Shown here piece by piece: positions 45,907-55,879 of a stretch of 64,000 nt of DNA. Positions within the stretch are counted from its first letter, which is position 1; every line of letters begins with the position of its first letter. Made by a program: the position numbers and the translations under genes. The DNA is taken from the NCBI GenBank assembly GCA_963723235.1, contig CAVRPV010000010.1, positions 248,001 to 312,000 on the forward strand, read 5' to 3'. The DNA is from CAIRTM01 sp963723235 (lineage in GTDB: Bacteria; Desulfobacterota; WTBG01; CAIYCZ01; CAIRTM01). Under the pieces are notes generated by a model. It did no database searches, was not told the DNA's origin, and saw only the letters and a list, made by a program, of their open reading frames with translations.

Positions 45907-46972
45907 TCATAACATGTCAACCGTAAGTGAATAATAACTCCCATGGTTAACATAGCGGACTGTAGCGGACAACATGTTATTAGAAATAAGCCCGGTAGTT
46001 ACAAGCTCCATCAACGATAGTGGATACCGCGCATTTTTACAATAAAAAGCCTCGAGCGCATACCTGATGCGCTGTTGCTCAATCATTAAAAAATAGCTGG
46101 CAATATGTGATTGCTTTTGGTTTTGTCTGGATATTACAGGCAGAATACTGGAAGGAAATCCGATTGGCAGATAAAGGGCCACGATAAGCAGTGTAGCCAG
46201 CAGCAATACATACAAGCCTGGACCAAAAAAAATATCCATAAAGCTGCGATACTGTTCCGGAGTGCTCTTCGGCCTGTTGGCGCTGAGCTTAATAATGCCG
46301 TCCTGTGCGAGTTCCGCCAGAATCTTACAGGCTGCATATCTTCCCATGAGGCTCCCGTCAACGATCTCCTGAACACTGCGCCTTCCATCGATCAACTGAT
46401 AGACCGGCAGTTCATCAATTTCGATATCATTAGGGGTATGCCCTTCGGCTAGTTCAAATATTAATTCCAGTGAAGGAATTATTTTTTTTATCTCAGGCCA
46501 TTCATCTATCATTCGGAGGACATCGAGCAGAATCGACTGTACGCCGGGTATGTTTTTGAGTACGCCTTCCTTTTTGAGCTTATCAGTTATAAATCTATAG
46601 TGTCCGTCACGCCACTGCAATATATCAAAGAATGTTTCAATAGTCTGTGTAAGGAGTGCCTGCTGCAAAACCTCCGGATGGAGGAGTCCGTCTCGTACAA
46701 GTATTTTACCCAGATAATCAAACGTGTCACCTTGATACGCATAGGGCCGCATTAACCTGCTCCCGGGTTACATAACCACCCCGAATGAGCATTTCACCCA
46801 AACGGTCACTGTGTTGACTTGAACGGGTCTCAATCACCAACCCGTTAAGAAAATAAATTTCTGCCGACTCGCTTGTTCGTTCAACAAGCAAAAGGCCGGA
46901 TTTTTGCTGCTGGGCCAGCAGTTGCAGTATATCCGCAATTCCGAAATCTTTCAGTTTGCCTTCAAGTGACAT
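45907..46972 (-). CDS. DUF4388-domain membrane protein (one apparent +1 insertion)
   Basis: 354 residues after skipping one base near 46737-46741. The N-terminus MSLEGKLKDFGIADILQLLAQQQKSGLLLV is a typical DUF4388 (PATAN-type) domain, with ETFFDILQWRDGHYRF later in it. A winged-helix-like region follows (YQLIDGRRSVQEIVDGS), then one transmembrane helix (GLYVLLLATLLIVALYLPIG) and a C-terminal segment resembling pseudopilin tails (YCKNARYPLSLMELVTTGLI). DUF4388 proteins often associate with response regulators and GTPases in deltaproteobacteria. It is the last gene of a reverse-strand run with an MglA-type GTPase. Function unknown. Confidence 0.72.
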
Positions 46973-47024
46973 CTATAATTAACCTGTTAGACGGTGAATT
47001 ATTACGTCTGTATATAAACAGTGT

Positions 47025-48915
47025 TCAGGAATCAAGCCCGAGACTCATCAACACAACATTATCCTCAATCTCAATGCTTCTTACGGTACGGATGTGCGCA
47101 CGCAACTCAAGCCATAGGATACCGGCAAGCATTACACATATGCTGGCGTAGACAATCCAGCTATACTCAAGATCACTCCAGGGACCCCTGAAAAAGAAAC
47201 TAAAGATACCCTGGCAAAGTAACCAGAAGAATAAAAAAGAAAAAACAGCGCCCTGAATAATACGCCCCTTCAAGACATGGGCCATTCCAGGTAAGAATAT
47301 ACTAAACAAAGCAATCCAGCGCCGTAATGAGCGTACATAGGCATGAATTTGGATTTTCTTAGAATCTTTTTGTTTAAAACTCAATTGATCCTGTTTCTTT
47401 AGGAAATTCTGGCATTGCAAACACAGAATATCAGCAGCAATATTGCGCTGGCAGCGCTGACACATAATTTTTCCGCACAGGGTACATTTCGCAGCGATAT
47501 GCAAAAAATTTTTATCGCCGAACAAAAGATTAAGAAGCAGCAGAGCAAGAATTGCCAATGTCCCAAAAGGCAGTCGCAGACCGGCAAAAAACATATCCCA
47601 GATGCTGTTCATAAGGTTTCTTTGCACCAAAAACTCGTTGAGCCCTTTAAGCCAGATATCCTTACGGGAAATAGTTTCATCAATGAGAAGCCGATTGTAA
47701 TTCTCTGAATATATTTCAAGATAGGTTTCCACTCTTTCACTGTCAAGGCGTTTGGCATCCAGAAGAAAGCGTTCAGCTTCTTTAAACATGAATTTTTGCT
47801 GATAAGCGCGCGCAAGATTAAAGTACGCTGCTGCACTTCTATCCGGTGCTGCTGCTATGGATTCCGTGTATAGTTTAACCGCCTTTTCCCAGTCGCCCAT
47901 GGCAAAATAAACATTGCCGGTATTAATGCAAACACGGTAATCGCGGGGTCTTTTTTTAAGTAATCGGTTATAGTAACTGAGTGCGGTCGTATAATTCTGT
48001 TCGCGCTTGTTGATCAGCCCTGAACTGAAAAGCAGCTCATAATCATCAGGTTTGCGTAGTAGATCCTGCTCAAAATTTTCGATATCAACTTTTGTATAAT
48101 AACCGTAATTTGCCTGCCACAGCCGCGACACCATATCGGACTGCGGCATAAAAAGCACATATGAGCATGTGGCCGCAATCAAGGGTACAAAAAACACGAA
48201 CATCACAATCAAAATACCTATAAACGCTCGTTCCTTCACATTATGGTAGCACCAGAAAAGCATGAGCCAATAGGGGAAGAGCCAGACAAGGGAAAATCCG
48301 AAAAACAGGGGTAAAACACACAACAGCACAAGCAGTGCCACTGCTGTGTGGGGCGACAACACAGCAGGCAGGACATGGCGTAAATCATGTAATAAGAGTC
48401 GACAATTACGCACAAGGCTGAGCAGTGCAATGCCGGCAAGGGTCAGCATCAGCGCTGCGCCAAAAGCCGCAAGCTGTGTAAAGGCATACAAAGACAGCTC
48501 GTTGAGCGTATAAAATCTTTGTACAAAAGCATGTGGCATAACCAATAAAAAGACGATGAATCATGAAACGATTGGACTGCCAGCGTACATAACTTTCATG
48601 TATGGTTGCCGCCGGGAAATCGGGAGAAAATCTTCGGGCATACTCAGCGCAGGTCAGTGCAGTGACGGGGTCACCGTCAGAAAGCAGTTGCCTGGATGTC
48701 GTGATAAGCAACAACGATAAAGGAATAAAATTTCTTACCCCGTTGTCAAGCTCGGCTTGATAGAGACTTTCCAGATACTCGGCTGCAGCCTGTGTCGCGA
48801 TAGACCGATTAAGAGCGACATGGTCAATCTGGATTGCAGCGTACGCACTGCCCTGCAGTACGCTATGCACCATGAGGGCTAACAAAATGATGTAGCGTTT
48901 ACATACTCTATTCAT
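47025..48915 (-). CDS. TPR membrane protein with internal zinc ribbon (one apparent +1 insertion)
   Basis: About 629 residues from the Met at 48915 (a longer frame starts at 48945) after one base is skipped near 48544-48551. Signal-like N-terminus (YIILLALMVHSVLQGSAYA), a helical segment, several transmembrane helices (ALMLTLAGIALLSLV; TAVALLVLLCVLPLFF; FIGILIVMFVFFVPLI), TPRs (DYRVCINTGNVYFAMGDWEKAVKLY; AAAYFNLARAYQQKFMFKEAE), another helix, a four-to-six-Cys zinc ribbon (CTLCGKIMCQRC then CLQCQ) and two more helices. No family recognised as a whole. The neighbours suggest a membrane scaffold acting with the GTPase. Confidence 0.7.
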
Positions 48916-48953
48916 ATCCTGGTGCCGATGCATGCGAGCGTTCAACTCAGAGC

Positions 48954-50273
48954 TCAGGTAATCGAGAAATCATCAAAGGAAACTGTAACCGTGACAGTGA
49001 ACATCTGGCCTGTGCGTTTATTCTGAAACGTTAATGGTACATTTAAAGCCTTATTAGATATTTTTTGCGGAAGTCCGCATTCCGTTACCATACATACATT
49101 ATCAGATGCCACTGTAGTCCTCTTCAGTTCGGAAACATCGGAGCGATCCAGAGGCATTGCAGATCTGCTGTCCTGCGGTATTTGCGGTTTTGGTTTTTCA
49201 TCAAATGCAGATAGTGAATATCTGTCTGCATCCTGAACGGTTTTTGATCCAGAACGGTCAAAGGGAAATAAGTCTGGCGAGGGAACAGACGTTTTAAAAA
49301 CGTCAAGTGACGGTATGGATTCATCCTCAGGCTCACTGGATTCATAGCCCGCAGGCGACAATTTACCGGATGACAATGAATCCATCACCGGCAAGTCATC
49401 AAGCGCACTGAAACCGGTGCCGGATTTGCGGGCATTGCTCTTCGTTTCAGCTGTCGCCCGGTCAAAACTGGAAAGCGAAGGCTCAGCGGTGAGTCCTGGT
49501 GTTTTAAGTGTCGTGTTGTAATCATCATCGGAAATAATCTTGATAACGGGACCGTCATCATCGTCAAAGTTCAGGGGCGGTGAAATCGGCCTGGTAGCTA
49601 CGGGAGGTAACGGCTCTGATTTGATCGGCACAGTGGGAGGCAGCGGAGCAGCTTCATCCTGCTGTTGACGCCGACGTTTTTTAGCGCTTCCGGTACTATC
49701 CATCTGCTTGAAGACAAGTTTACAGCATGCCGTCAAAGTTTCAATAACTCCTGTACCATCAACAGCGCTTGAGGCAAAATAAGGAACATTGTTTGTATTG
49801 ATTTTATTGTTCAATTCGGATACGGGTAATATATTCTCCATATCACGTTTGTTGTACTGCATGATAAACGGGATAGAGCTTAAATCCTTCTTATAGTAAT
49901 TAAGGTTTTCATTGAGATCCTGCAAACTTTCAATATTTTCTTCCAGCTTGGATGCCTGCGAATCAGCCACAAAAACAACACCGTCAACACCGGTCAACAC
50001 CGCCCTGCGCGTCAAGGCATAATAAACCTGTCCGGGAACCGTGTAGACATGAAAACGTGTTTTAAAACCCTTCACATCACCGAGTTCAATGGGCAGAAAG
50101 TCAAAAAATAATGTTCGATCGTCCTTGGTCGCCAGAGACATAATATCGCCGCGTTGCGTAGGAGAAAGCATTTTATGCACACATTGCACATTGGTGGTTT
50201 TTCCGCACAGTGCCGGTCCATAATACACGATTTTGATATCTATCTCTCGTTTAGCAGCATTGAATACGGCCAT
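48954..50273 (-). CDS. MglA-family small GTPase with long C-terminal extension
   Basis: 439 residues. The first about 195 form a small Ras-like GTPase of the MglA type: P-loop GPALCGKTTN (residues 19-28), the MglA-specific TVPGQ (78-82) instead of DxxGQ, and base-specificity motif NKRD (141-144). MglA proteins set cell polarity and drive gliding or pilus polarity in Myxococcus and relatives. Here the GTPase is followed by about 245 residues of low-complexity, Ser/Asp/Pro-rich sequence, probably disordered, ending in a beta-rich segment (GQMFTVTVTVSFDDFSIT). No MglB roadblock gene lies nearby. It sits between two TPR genes in a reverse operon. Confidence 0.88.
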   Translation of the reverse strand: MAVFNAAKREIDIKIVYYGPALCGKTTNVQCVHKMLSPTQRGDIMSLATKDDRTLFFDFLPIELGDVKGFKTRFHVYTVPGQVYYALTRRAVLTGVDGVVFVADSQASKLEENIESLQDLNENLNYYKKDLSSIPFIMQYNKRDMENILPVSELNNKINTNNVPYFASSAVDGTGVIETLTACCKLVFKQMDSTGSAKKRRRQQQDEAAPLPPTVPIKSEPLPPVATRPISPPLNFDDDDGPVIKIISDDDYNTTLKTPGLTAEPSLSSFDRATAETKSNARKSGTGFSALDDLPVMDSLSSGKLSPAGYESSEPEDESIPSLDVFKTSVPSPDLFPFDRSGSKTVQDADRYSLSAFDEKPKPQIPQDSRSAMPLDRSDVSELKRTTVASDNVCMVTECGLPQKISNKALNVPLTFQNKRTGQMFTVTVTVSFDDFSIT

Positions 50274-50295
50274 GATACTGTACCCCTTTGTGTGA

Positions 50296-51381
50296 TTAGC
50301 GAGTTGACAACTGTTTCACTTCCATTGCAACCGAGCGATAATTCTGATCAATCGAATATATCTTTTTGAAAACCTTAAGCGCTTTTTTGTAATCACCGCT
50401 GTACTTGTAAATCAGTCCGGATTGATAAACCAGTTCGAGTTTTTCACGATCGCTGAGATCCTTAATGATCAGGGCTGTTTCCACAACCTGCTGTGCGCTG
50501 TCATAATGTTTGAGCTGCATATAACAGTCAATCAACCGCTTGCAAACCTCAAGTTTCTGGGGCAAACCGTCCGAAGCAATCAGGTATTCATGAATCGCCT
50601 GTTCTATCTGATTGCAGCGCTGGTAGGCCAGCCCGAGATTATAATGAAAAGCAGGCGTATCCTGATCGGGATGGGTTTCCATAATTGTTTTAAGCTGCTT
50701 GAAAACCTCATCAGGTCTCAGCCCTTCAGCATCTGAGGGTTGATCGCCATTTTCGCTAAAGGAAAATTCCATGTCATCATCATCGGACAGAGCCGATTGC
50801 AGGTCAAAAAATCCTTCGTTGCCGAGCTGAATATTCTTAACAATATTACTTGAGCCGAGCTCGGTGAGGTGCCACTTGTCCCGTGGGCCGGCTTTAAGGG
50901 TTTTTTCCTCATTAAGATCTTTTTTTGTTAAAAATTTTTCAACCTTATGTTTGAAAAATTCATTGTCCGGATCAATTTCCTTTATCTTTTTGAGAACCTG
51001 CGTAGCTTCATAGTCATGTCCGGTAGAATGATAGTACTCAGCAAGCCTTTCAAGTACCGAGACCCCGTCGCCGACAAAACCGTTGCGCAGATGCAAATTG
51101 GCAAGCTCGGTATAAATTTCAACCCGATCATGAGCAATCGTTAGCGCGTGCGTATAAATGGCAACGGCTATCTGCAGAAGGCGCTTTTCCTGATATGCAC
51201 GTGCTGCCAGAATATATTCATCAATAGCCTCTTTTTTGCGATTGTGCTCAAGATACAGCTCGGCAATTTTGACATGCACCCGGATGTCTCCGGGATTATC
51301 CGCCACAGCGCGTTGATATTTATTGAGCGTCTCCCTGAATGTGTCTTCAGGGGACTGTTTTTTAAAAAATGATAGTTTCAT
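50296..51381 (-). CDS. TPR-repeat protein
   Basis: 361-residue soluble protein of tetratricopeptide repeats. Repeat-like blocks: IRVHVKIAELYLEHNRKKEAI, LQIAVAIYTHALTIAHD, EIYTELANLHLRNGFVGDGV, FHYNLGLAYQRCNQIEQAI, KLELVYQSGLIYKYSGDYKKAL. An acidic linker (LSDDDDMEFSFSENGDQPSD) separates two TPR arrays. No signal or membrane helix. It is the first gene of the TPR-GTPase-TPR-DUF4388 run, ending 22 bases before the GTPase start. A binding scaffold is the usual role of such proteins; partners are inferred from neighbourhood only. Confidence 0.85.
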   Translation of the reverse strand: MKLSFFKKQSPEDTFRETLNKYQRAVADNPGDIRVHVKIAELYLEHNRKKEAIDEYILAARAYQEKRLLQIAVAIYTHALTIAHDRVEIYTELANLHLRNGFVGDGVSVLERLAEYYHSTGHDYEATQVLKKIKEIDPDNEFFKHKVEKFLTKKDLNEEKTLKAGPRDKWHLTELGSSNIVKNIQLGNEGFFDLQSALSDDDDMEFSFSENGDQPSDAEGLRPDEVFKQLKTIMETHPDQDTPAFHYNLGLAYQRCNQIEQAIHEYLIASDGLPQKLEVCKRLIDCYMQLKHYDSAQQVVETALIIKDLSDREKLELVYQSGLIYKYSGDYKKALKVFKKIYSIDQNYRSVAMEVKQLSTR

Positions 51382-51593
51382 GTATGGTCGTATTGAAATA
51401 AATTATTTCAGACATGTTATTTGTTTAATATATATTAAACCAGTATGTTTGGAAAGAATTTTTATAGTTATTCTATTGACCTGCCCATGGTTTTCCGATA
51501 TGTTTAGCAACTGAAGCAACATACCGTGACCTACTAACATATCGTACATATAATACTTAATAATATCGGTTCTTTTCCATACTACATTAACAT

Positions 51594-52160
51594 ATGAAAA
51601 CAAATACAAAAACCCTGCCTGTCCGTATCATTGTATGTGCATTACTGAGCCTCACTGCCGTAATAGGCTGCACAGGCAAACCTACTCCCTTGGTCGTGGT
51701 CTACATGCCCGAGCGCATCATACAGGACTTTAGTGACATGCGGGAGCATGAAATCGTGTCCTGGGCTTGGATCAGGAGGGGGTTTGCGCTGAGTAACTGC
51801 CGCAGTTTTGAGCTTGAACCGGTGATGGATTCCAGTCAGAAGCCTAACCCGGCTGTTGTGAGCCGGATCGAACAGGGATTAAAAGACATACTTAAAGACA
51901 GCATGAACGCAAAGGGGAATCTTGAGCTGATCGTACGGGCAAACGTGCTAGACGTGAAAGTTAAACCTGGGTGGATAAAAAGCTGGTTTACCGATTTTGA
52001 CAACATGCCGTATATCGAAATTGAAATCCTTATAACCGACCGCGCAACCAGATTACCCATGGCGAAGATCATACACTTTCGCCGTAATGAAAAGTCGCTC
52101 AAAACTGCGGTCGCTGACCTCATGGGTGACCTTAAGCTATTCTTCACTACGGCCATATGA
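51594..52160 (+). CDS. Putative lipoprotein upstream of trpF
   Basis: 188 residues with a lipoprotein signal (IIVCALLSLTAVIGC, Cys lipobox). The mature part shows alternating strands (NLELIVRANVLDVKVKPGW, YIEIEILITDRATRLP) reminiscent of DUF4410/DUF4136-like envelope lipoproteins, but I cannot name the family. Its TGA overlaps the trpF ATG as ATGA, so the two are translationally coupled. The pairing with a tryptophan gene has no obvious functional sense. Confidence 0.65.
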   Translation: MKTNTKTLPVRIIVCALLSLTAVIGCTGKPTPLVVVYMPERIIQDFSDMREHEIVSWAWIRRGFALSNCRSFELEPVMDSSQKPNPAVVSRIEQGLKDILKDSMNAKGNLELIVRANVLDVKVKPGWIKSWFTDFDNMPYIEIEILITDRATRLPMAKIIHFRRNEKSLKTAVADLMGDLKLFFTTAI

Positions 52161-52840
52161 CCGTGAAAATAAAAATTTGCGGGATTACCTGCAGAGAAGA
52201 TGCACTAAAAGCGCGAGAATGCGGAGCAGATTACATTGGCATTATCGTAAATATTGAGGGTTCGCGCAGATCAGTATCACCACAACAGGCATTCGAAATA
52301 GGCTCCGGCATACCCTCAACAGTGCTGCTGATGGAAGGACAGTTAACGTCCATCGAAACAGCACTGCGTCACATTAAACCGCATGCCGTTCAGCTCATCG
52401 GCCAATTTCCTCCAGGCGATATTCGTAGGCTCAAGGGGGTGATGGACGTAAAAATCTGGAAAACCGTTCATGTTCCCTGCCGTGGAAATGATGCGTCACA
52501 AGAGCTTGAGCACCAGATTGCCGAACTGCAGCAGGCCGGCATTGATGCACTCGTGCTGGATACACTGGTTCCAGGCCATAAAGGCGGCACAGGACAAACC
52601 TGCGACTGGCACAGCGCCGCTACTATCGTCCAAACCGTTGAGCTTCCCGTGTTTCTTGCCGGCGGGCTCACCCCTGAAAACGTTAGACAGGCGCTATCAG
52701 TAGTCAATCCTTTTGGTATTGACGTAAGCAGCGGTGTTGAGAGCAGTCCCGGCTGTAAAGATCATGAAAAAATTTCACGATTTATACATCAGGTCACTAT
52801 AGCGCAAAACTCCATACCCTCAACGACAGTTCCATCGTAA
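52157..52840 (+). CDS. trpF: Phosphoribosylanthranilate isomerase
   Basis: 227-residue (beta/alpha)8 isomerase of tryptophan synthesis, the step between TrpD and TrpC. Catalytic Cys in KIKICGITCREDA, general-acid Asp in DALVLDTLVPGHKGGTG, and the phosphate-binding FLAGGLTPENV and GIDVSSGVES are in place. Start overlaps the preceding stop by four bases. It is separated by 30 kb from trpD-trpC and lies 26 bases before secA. A dispersed trp pathway is common outside enterics. Confidence 0.95.
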   Translation: MTVKIKICGITCREDALKARECGADYIGIIVNIEGSRRSVSPQQAFEIGSGIPSTVLLMEGQLTSIETALRHIKPHAVQLIGQFPPGDIRRLKGVMDVKIWKTVHVPCRGNDASQELEHQIAELQQAGIDALVLDTLVPGHKGGTGQTCDWHSAATIVQTVELPVFLAGGLTPENVRQALSVVNPFGIDVSSGVESSPGCKDHEKISRFIHQVTIAQNSIPSTTVPS

Positions 52841-52866
52841 CACTACCCTTAAGGAGTGCCATTAAC

Positions 52867-55794
52867 GTGTTAGTATCATTGATAAAAAAAGTATTCGGCA
52901 CAGATAACATGCGCACACTGAAGCGTCTGCAGCCGCTCGTCAATCAAATCAATGAGCTGGAACCAGTGTTTAAAGAAAAAACCGACGCTGAGCTCAAGGC
53001 AATGACCCCACTGTTCCGCGACCGGCTTGCACAGGGTGAAACGCTGGATGACCTGCTTCCGGAAGCATTCGCAGCTGTGCGCGAAGCATCACAGCGAACA
53101 CTTGGCATGCGCCCGTTTGATGTGCAGCTCATCGGCGGCATAGCCCTGCACCAGGGAAAAATTGCCGAGATGGCAACCGGTGAAGGTAAAACCCTGGTTG
53201 CAACCATGCCTGCCTATTTAAATGCTTTGGGCGGCAAAGGCGTGCATATTATCACCGTCAATGATTATCTTGCCCGGAGAGACTGTGAATGGATGGGGCA
53301 AATCCATACATTCATGGGACTAACTGTCAGTGTCATTCATCACGGCGTCACCCAGGAAGAACGCATCAGTGCATACAGGGCTGATATCACCTACGGCACC
53401 AACACCGAATTCGGTTTTGATTTTTTGCGGGACAATATGGCGCTGCATGCCGATATGCAGGTTCAGCGTGGTTACAATTTCGCAATCATCGATGAAGTTG
53501 ACAGCATTCTGGTTGATGAAGCCCGTACGCCGCTGATTATTTCCGGGCCAGTTGAACGCATCGGCAAACAGTATTTTCATGACCTGAAAACACCGGTCGA
53601 ACGCCTGATGAACAGCCAGAACCAGCTCATCAGTAAACTTCTCAATGATGCCGAGGCACTTTTGCCTGATAACGAGCATGAGGCCTGTTTGCAGCTGCTT
53701 AAAGTCAAGCGCGGCTCACCCAAAAACAAACGGTTCATGAAGCTGGTAAAAGACGGCCCGCTTAAAAAAAATATTGATCAGATTGAACTTGATCACATAC
53801 GCGACAAAAACATGCATGAAATTGATGCCGAGTTGTTTTTCAGCATAGATGAACGCGGAAACACAATTGATCTTTCAGACAAAGGCCGCCTGGCGCTGTC
53901 ACCCCAAGACCCCGATTTTTTTGTGCTGCCGGACCTGAGCATGTCGGATGAATTGGCGCATATGGGTGAAGAAGAGCGCCTTGCCAGGCAGCATGAACTC
54001 GAAAAGGCTTTTTCAGAAAAAAGCGAAAAACTGCAAAATGTTTCCCAACTTTTGAAGGCCTACTCTCTTTTCGAAAAAGATGTCAATTACGTTGTCAATG
54101 AAGGCAAGGTTCAGATTGTTGATGAATTCACCGGCCGCATCCTCCCGGGCCGGCGCTATAGCGACGGCCTGCATCAGGCCATCGAAGCCAAGGAAGGTGT
54201 GCACATCGAAGCTGAGACCCAGACCCTGGCATCCATCACCATCCAGAACTATTTTAGAATGTATGCCAAGATATCAGGCATGACCGGTACTGCGGAAACC
54301 GAAGCCCCGGAATTCTTAAAAATCTATAAACTCAATGTCCTTGTCATTCCAACCAACAGGCCGGTGCGGCGTGTTGACTATACCGATGTAGTATATAAAA
54401 CCAAAAAAGAAAAATACCGGGCGATTATTGATGAGATAATCAGAATGAATGAAATGGGGCGCCCTGTCCTGGTCGGCACTGTTTCTGTAGAAACATCTGA
54501 GCTGCTGAGCCGCATGATCCCAAAGAGGATCAAACATTCGGTTTTAAATGCCAAACGCCATCAGGAGGAAGCTTCTATCGTGGCGAATGCCGGCCAATCC
54601 GGCGCTGTGACCATCGCGACCAACATGGCCGGACGCGGCACCGATATCAAGCTTGGAGAAGGTGTCATACGCTGTAAGTGCTGCTGTTATTTGTGCGAAG
54701 ACGAGAAAACAAAAAGCTGCAGCGAGTGCCCTGATCCGGTTAAACAAGGCAAAAAAATGAGCACCTGCAAAAAAGACATACCCTGCGGTTTGCACATTAT
54801 CGGTACAGAGCGTCATGAATCACGCCGGATTGACCGCCAGTTGCGCGGCCGCTCAGCCCGTCAGGGCGATCCCGGATCATCGCGTTTTTTCCTGTCGCTG
54901 GAAGATGATTTGCTGCGTATTTTCGGCGCCGAACGCATTTCCGGCATTATGAACCGTTTCGGCATGGAGGAAGGCGAGCCGATTGAGCATAAACTGATTA
55001 CGCGTGCAATTGAAAATGCACAACGTCGAGTTGAAAACCGGAACTTCGAGGTCAGAAAACATCTTCTGCAGTATGACGATGTTATGAATAAACAGCGCGA
55101 AATTATTTACGCGATGCGCAATCGCGCACTGCATGATGAAACACTTGAAGACTTAATTCAGGAACACATTCATGAAATAGCTCCGGAACTTTGTGACGAA
55201 TATTTTGCCGAAGGCATCTCTCCCGAGGAAATCGACATCAAGGGATTCAAGGAGTCAGTGTTTAAGCATTTTGCAACGCCGTTGTGGAATTCTCCTGACG
55301 AGCTGATCAAGGCTAAACCAGAAGAGCTCGAGCAGATCGTTTTTGATGCGATCAACAAGGTATACCGGACCCGGGAACAGCAGTTTGGACCCGAAACCAT
55401 GCGCCAGATCGAGAAATGGATTTTCCTGCGCGTTCAGGACGAACTGTGGAAGGACCATCTCCTCGATATGGACCATCTGCGTGAAGGCATCGGCCTGCGT
55501 GGTTATGCCCAGCAAGACCCCTTGCGTGAATACCAGCGCGAAGCCTATGACCTGTTCCTGAAACTTGACAGCCGCATGAAAATTGATTTCATTGAAAAAC
55601 TGTTCACCGTACAGATTATGCCCCGCGAGGAAATGCGCAATCAGGAACAGCAAAAAAACATAGTCTTGAGCCGCGGCAAAGATCCTGAACAGCAGGAGAA
55701 AAAACCCCTGAAGCGACAGCAACCCAAAGTCGGCCGTAATGACCCCTGCCCCTGCGGCAGCGGAAAAAAACATAAAAAATGTTGTGGCCAATAA
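52867..55794 (+). CDS. secA: Preprotein translocase ATPase SecA with Cys-rich insertion
   Basis: 975-residue essential motor of the Sec pathway. DEAD motor with MATGEGKT (Walker A), IIDEVDSILVDEARTPLIISG (Walker B), preprotein cross-linking domain, second nucleotide domain (TNMAGRGTDIKLG, GTERHESRRIDRQLRGRSARQGDPG), scaffold and wing domains, and the C-terminal zinc SEC-C tail (RNDPCPCGSGKKHKKCCG). Two unusual features: an insert of about 39 residues with nine Cys between DIKLGEG and GLHIIGTE (about 54670-54786), and about 100 residues in the region 53640-53960 longer than E. coli. Start is GTG 52867 with AAGGAG ten bases upstream. The 2.9-kb frame is intact. Confidence 0.96.
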   Translation: MLVSLIKKVFGTDNMRTLKRLQPLVNQINELEPVFKEKTDAELKAMTPLFRDRLAQGETLDDLLPEAFAAVREASQRTLGMRPFDVQLIGGIALHQGKIAEMATGEGKTLVATMPAYLNALGGKGVHIITVNDYLARRDCEWMGQIHTFMGLTVSVIHHGVTQEERISAYRADITYGTNTEFGFDFLRDNMALHADMQVQRGYNFAIIDEVDSILVDEARTPLIISGPVERIGKQYFHDLKTPVERLMNSQNQLISKLLNDAEALLPDNEHEACLQLLKVKRGSPKNKRFMKLVKDGPLKKNIDQIELDHIRDKNMHEIDAELFFSIDERGNTIDLSDKGRLALSPQDPDFFVLPDLSMSDELAHMGEEERLARQHELEKAFSEKSEKLQNVSQLLKAYSLFEKDVNYVVNEGKVQIVDEFTGRILPGRRYSDGLHQAIEAKEGVHIEAETQTLASITIQNYFRMYAKISGMTGTAETEAPEFLKIYKLNVLVIPTNRPVRRVDYTDVVYKTKKEKYRAIIDEIIRMNEMGRPVLVGTVSVETSELLSRMIPKRIKHSVLNAKRHQEEASIVANAGQSGAVTIATNMAGRGTDIKLGEGVIRCKCCCYLCEDEKTKSCSECPDPVKQGKKMSTCKKDIPCGLHIIGTERHESRRIDRQLRGRSARQGDPGSSRFFLSLEDDLLRIFGAERISGIMNRFGMEEGEPIEHKLITRAIENAQRRVENRNFEVRKHLLQYDDVMNKQREIIYAMRNRALHDETLEDLIQEHIHEIAPELCDEYFAEGISPEEIDIKGFKESVFKHFATPLWNSPDELIKAKPEELEQIVFDAINKVYRTREQQFGPETMRQIEKWIFLRVQDELWKDHLLDMDHLREGIGLRGYAQQDPLREYQREAYDLFLKLDSRMKIDFIEKLFTVQIMPREEMRNQEQQKNIVLSRGKDPEQQEKKPLKRQQPKVGRNDPCPCGSGKKHKKCCGQ

Positions 55795-55879
55795 AACATT
55801 AATTTTAAAATATTAAGTAATTACAATATAATAGAATAGTAAACTTAACAATCTACTCAAATCAAAGACGTTACTCAAT

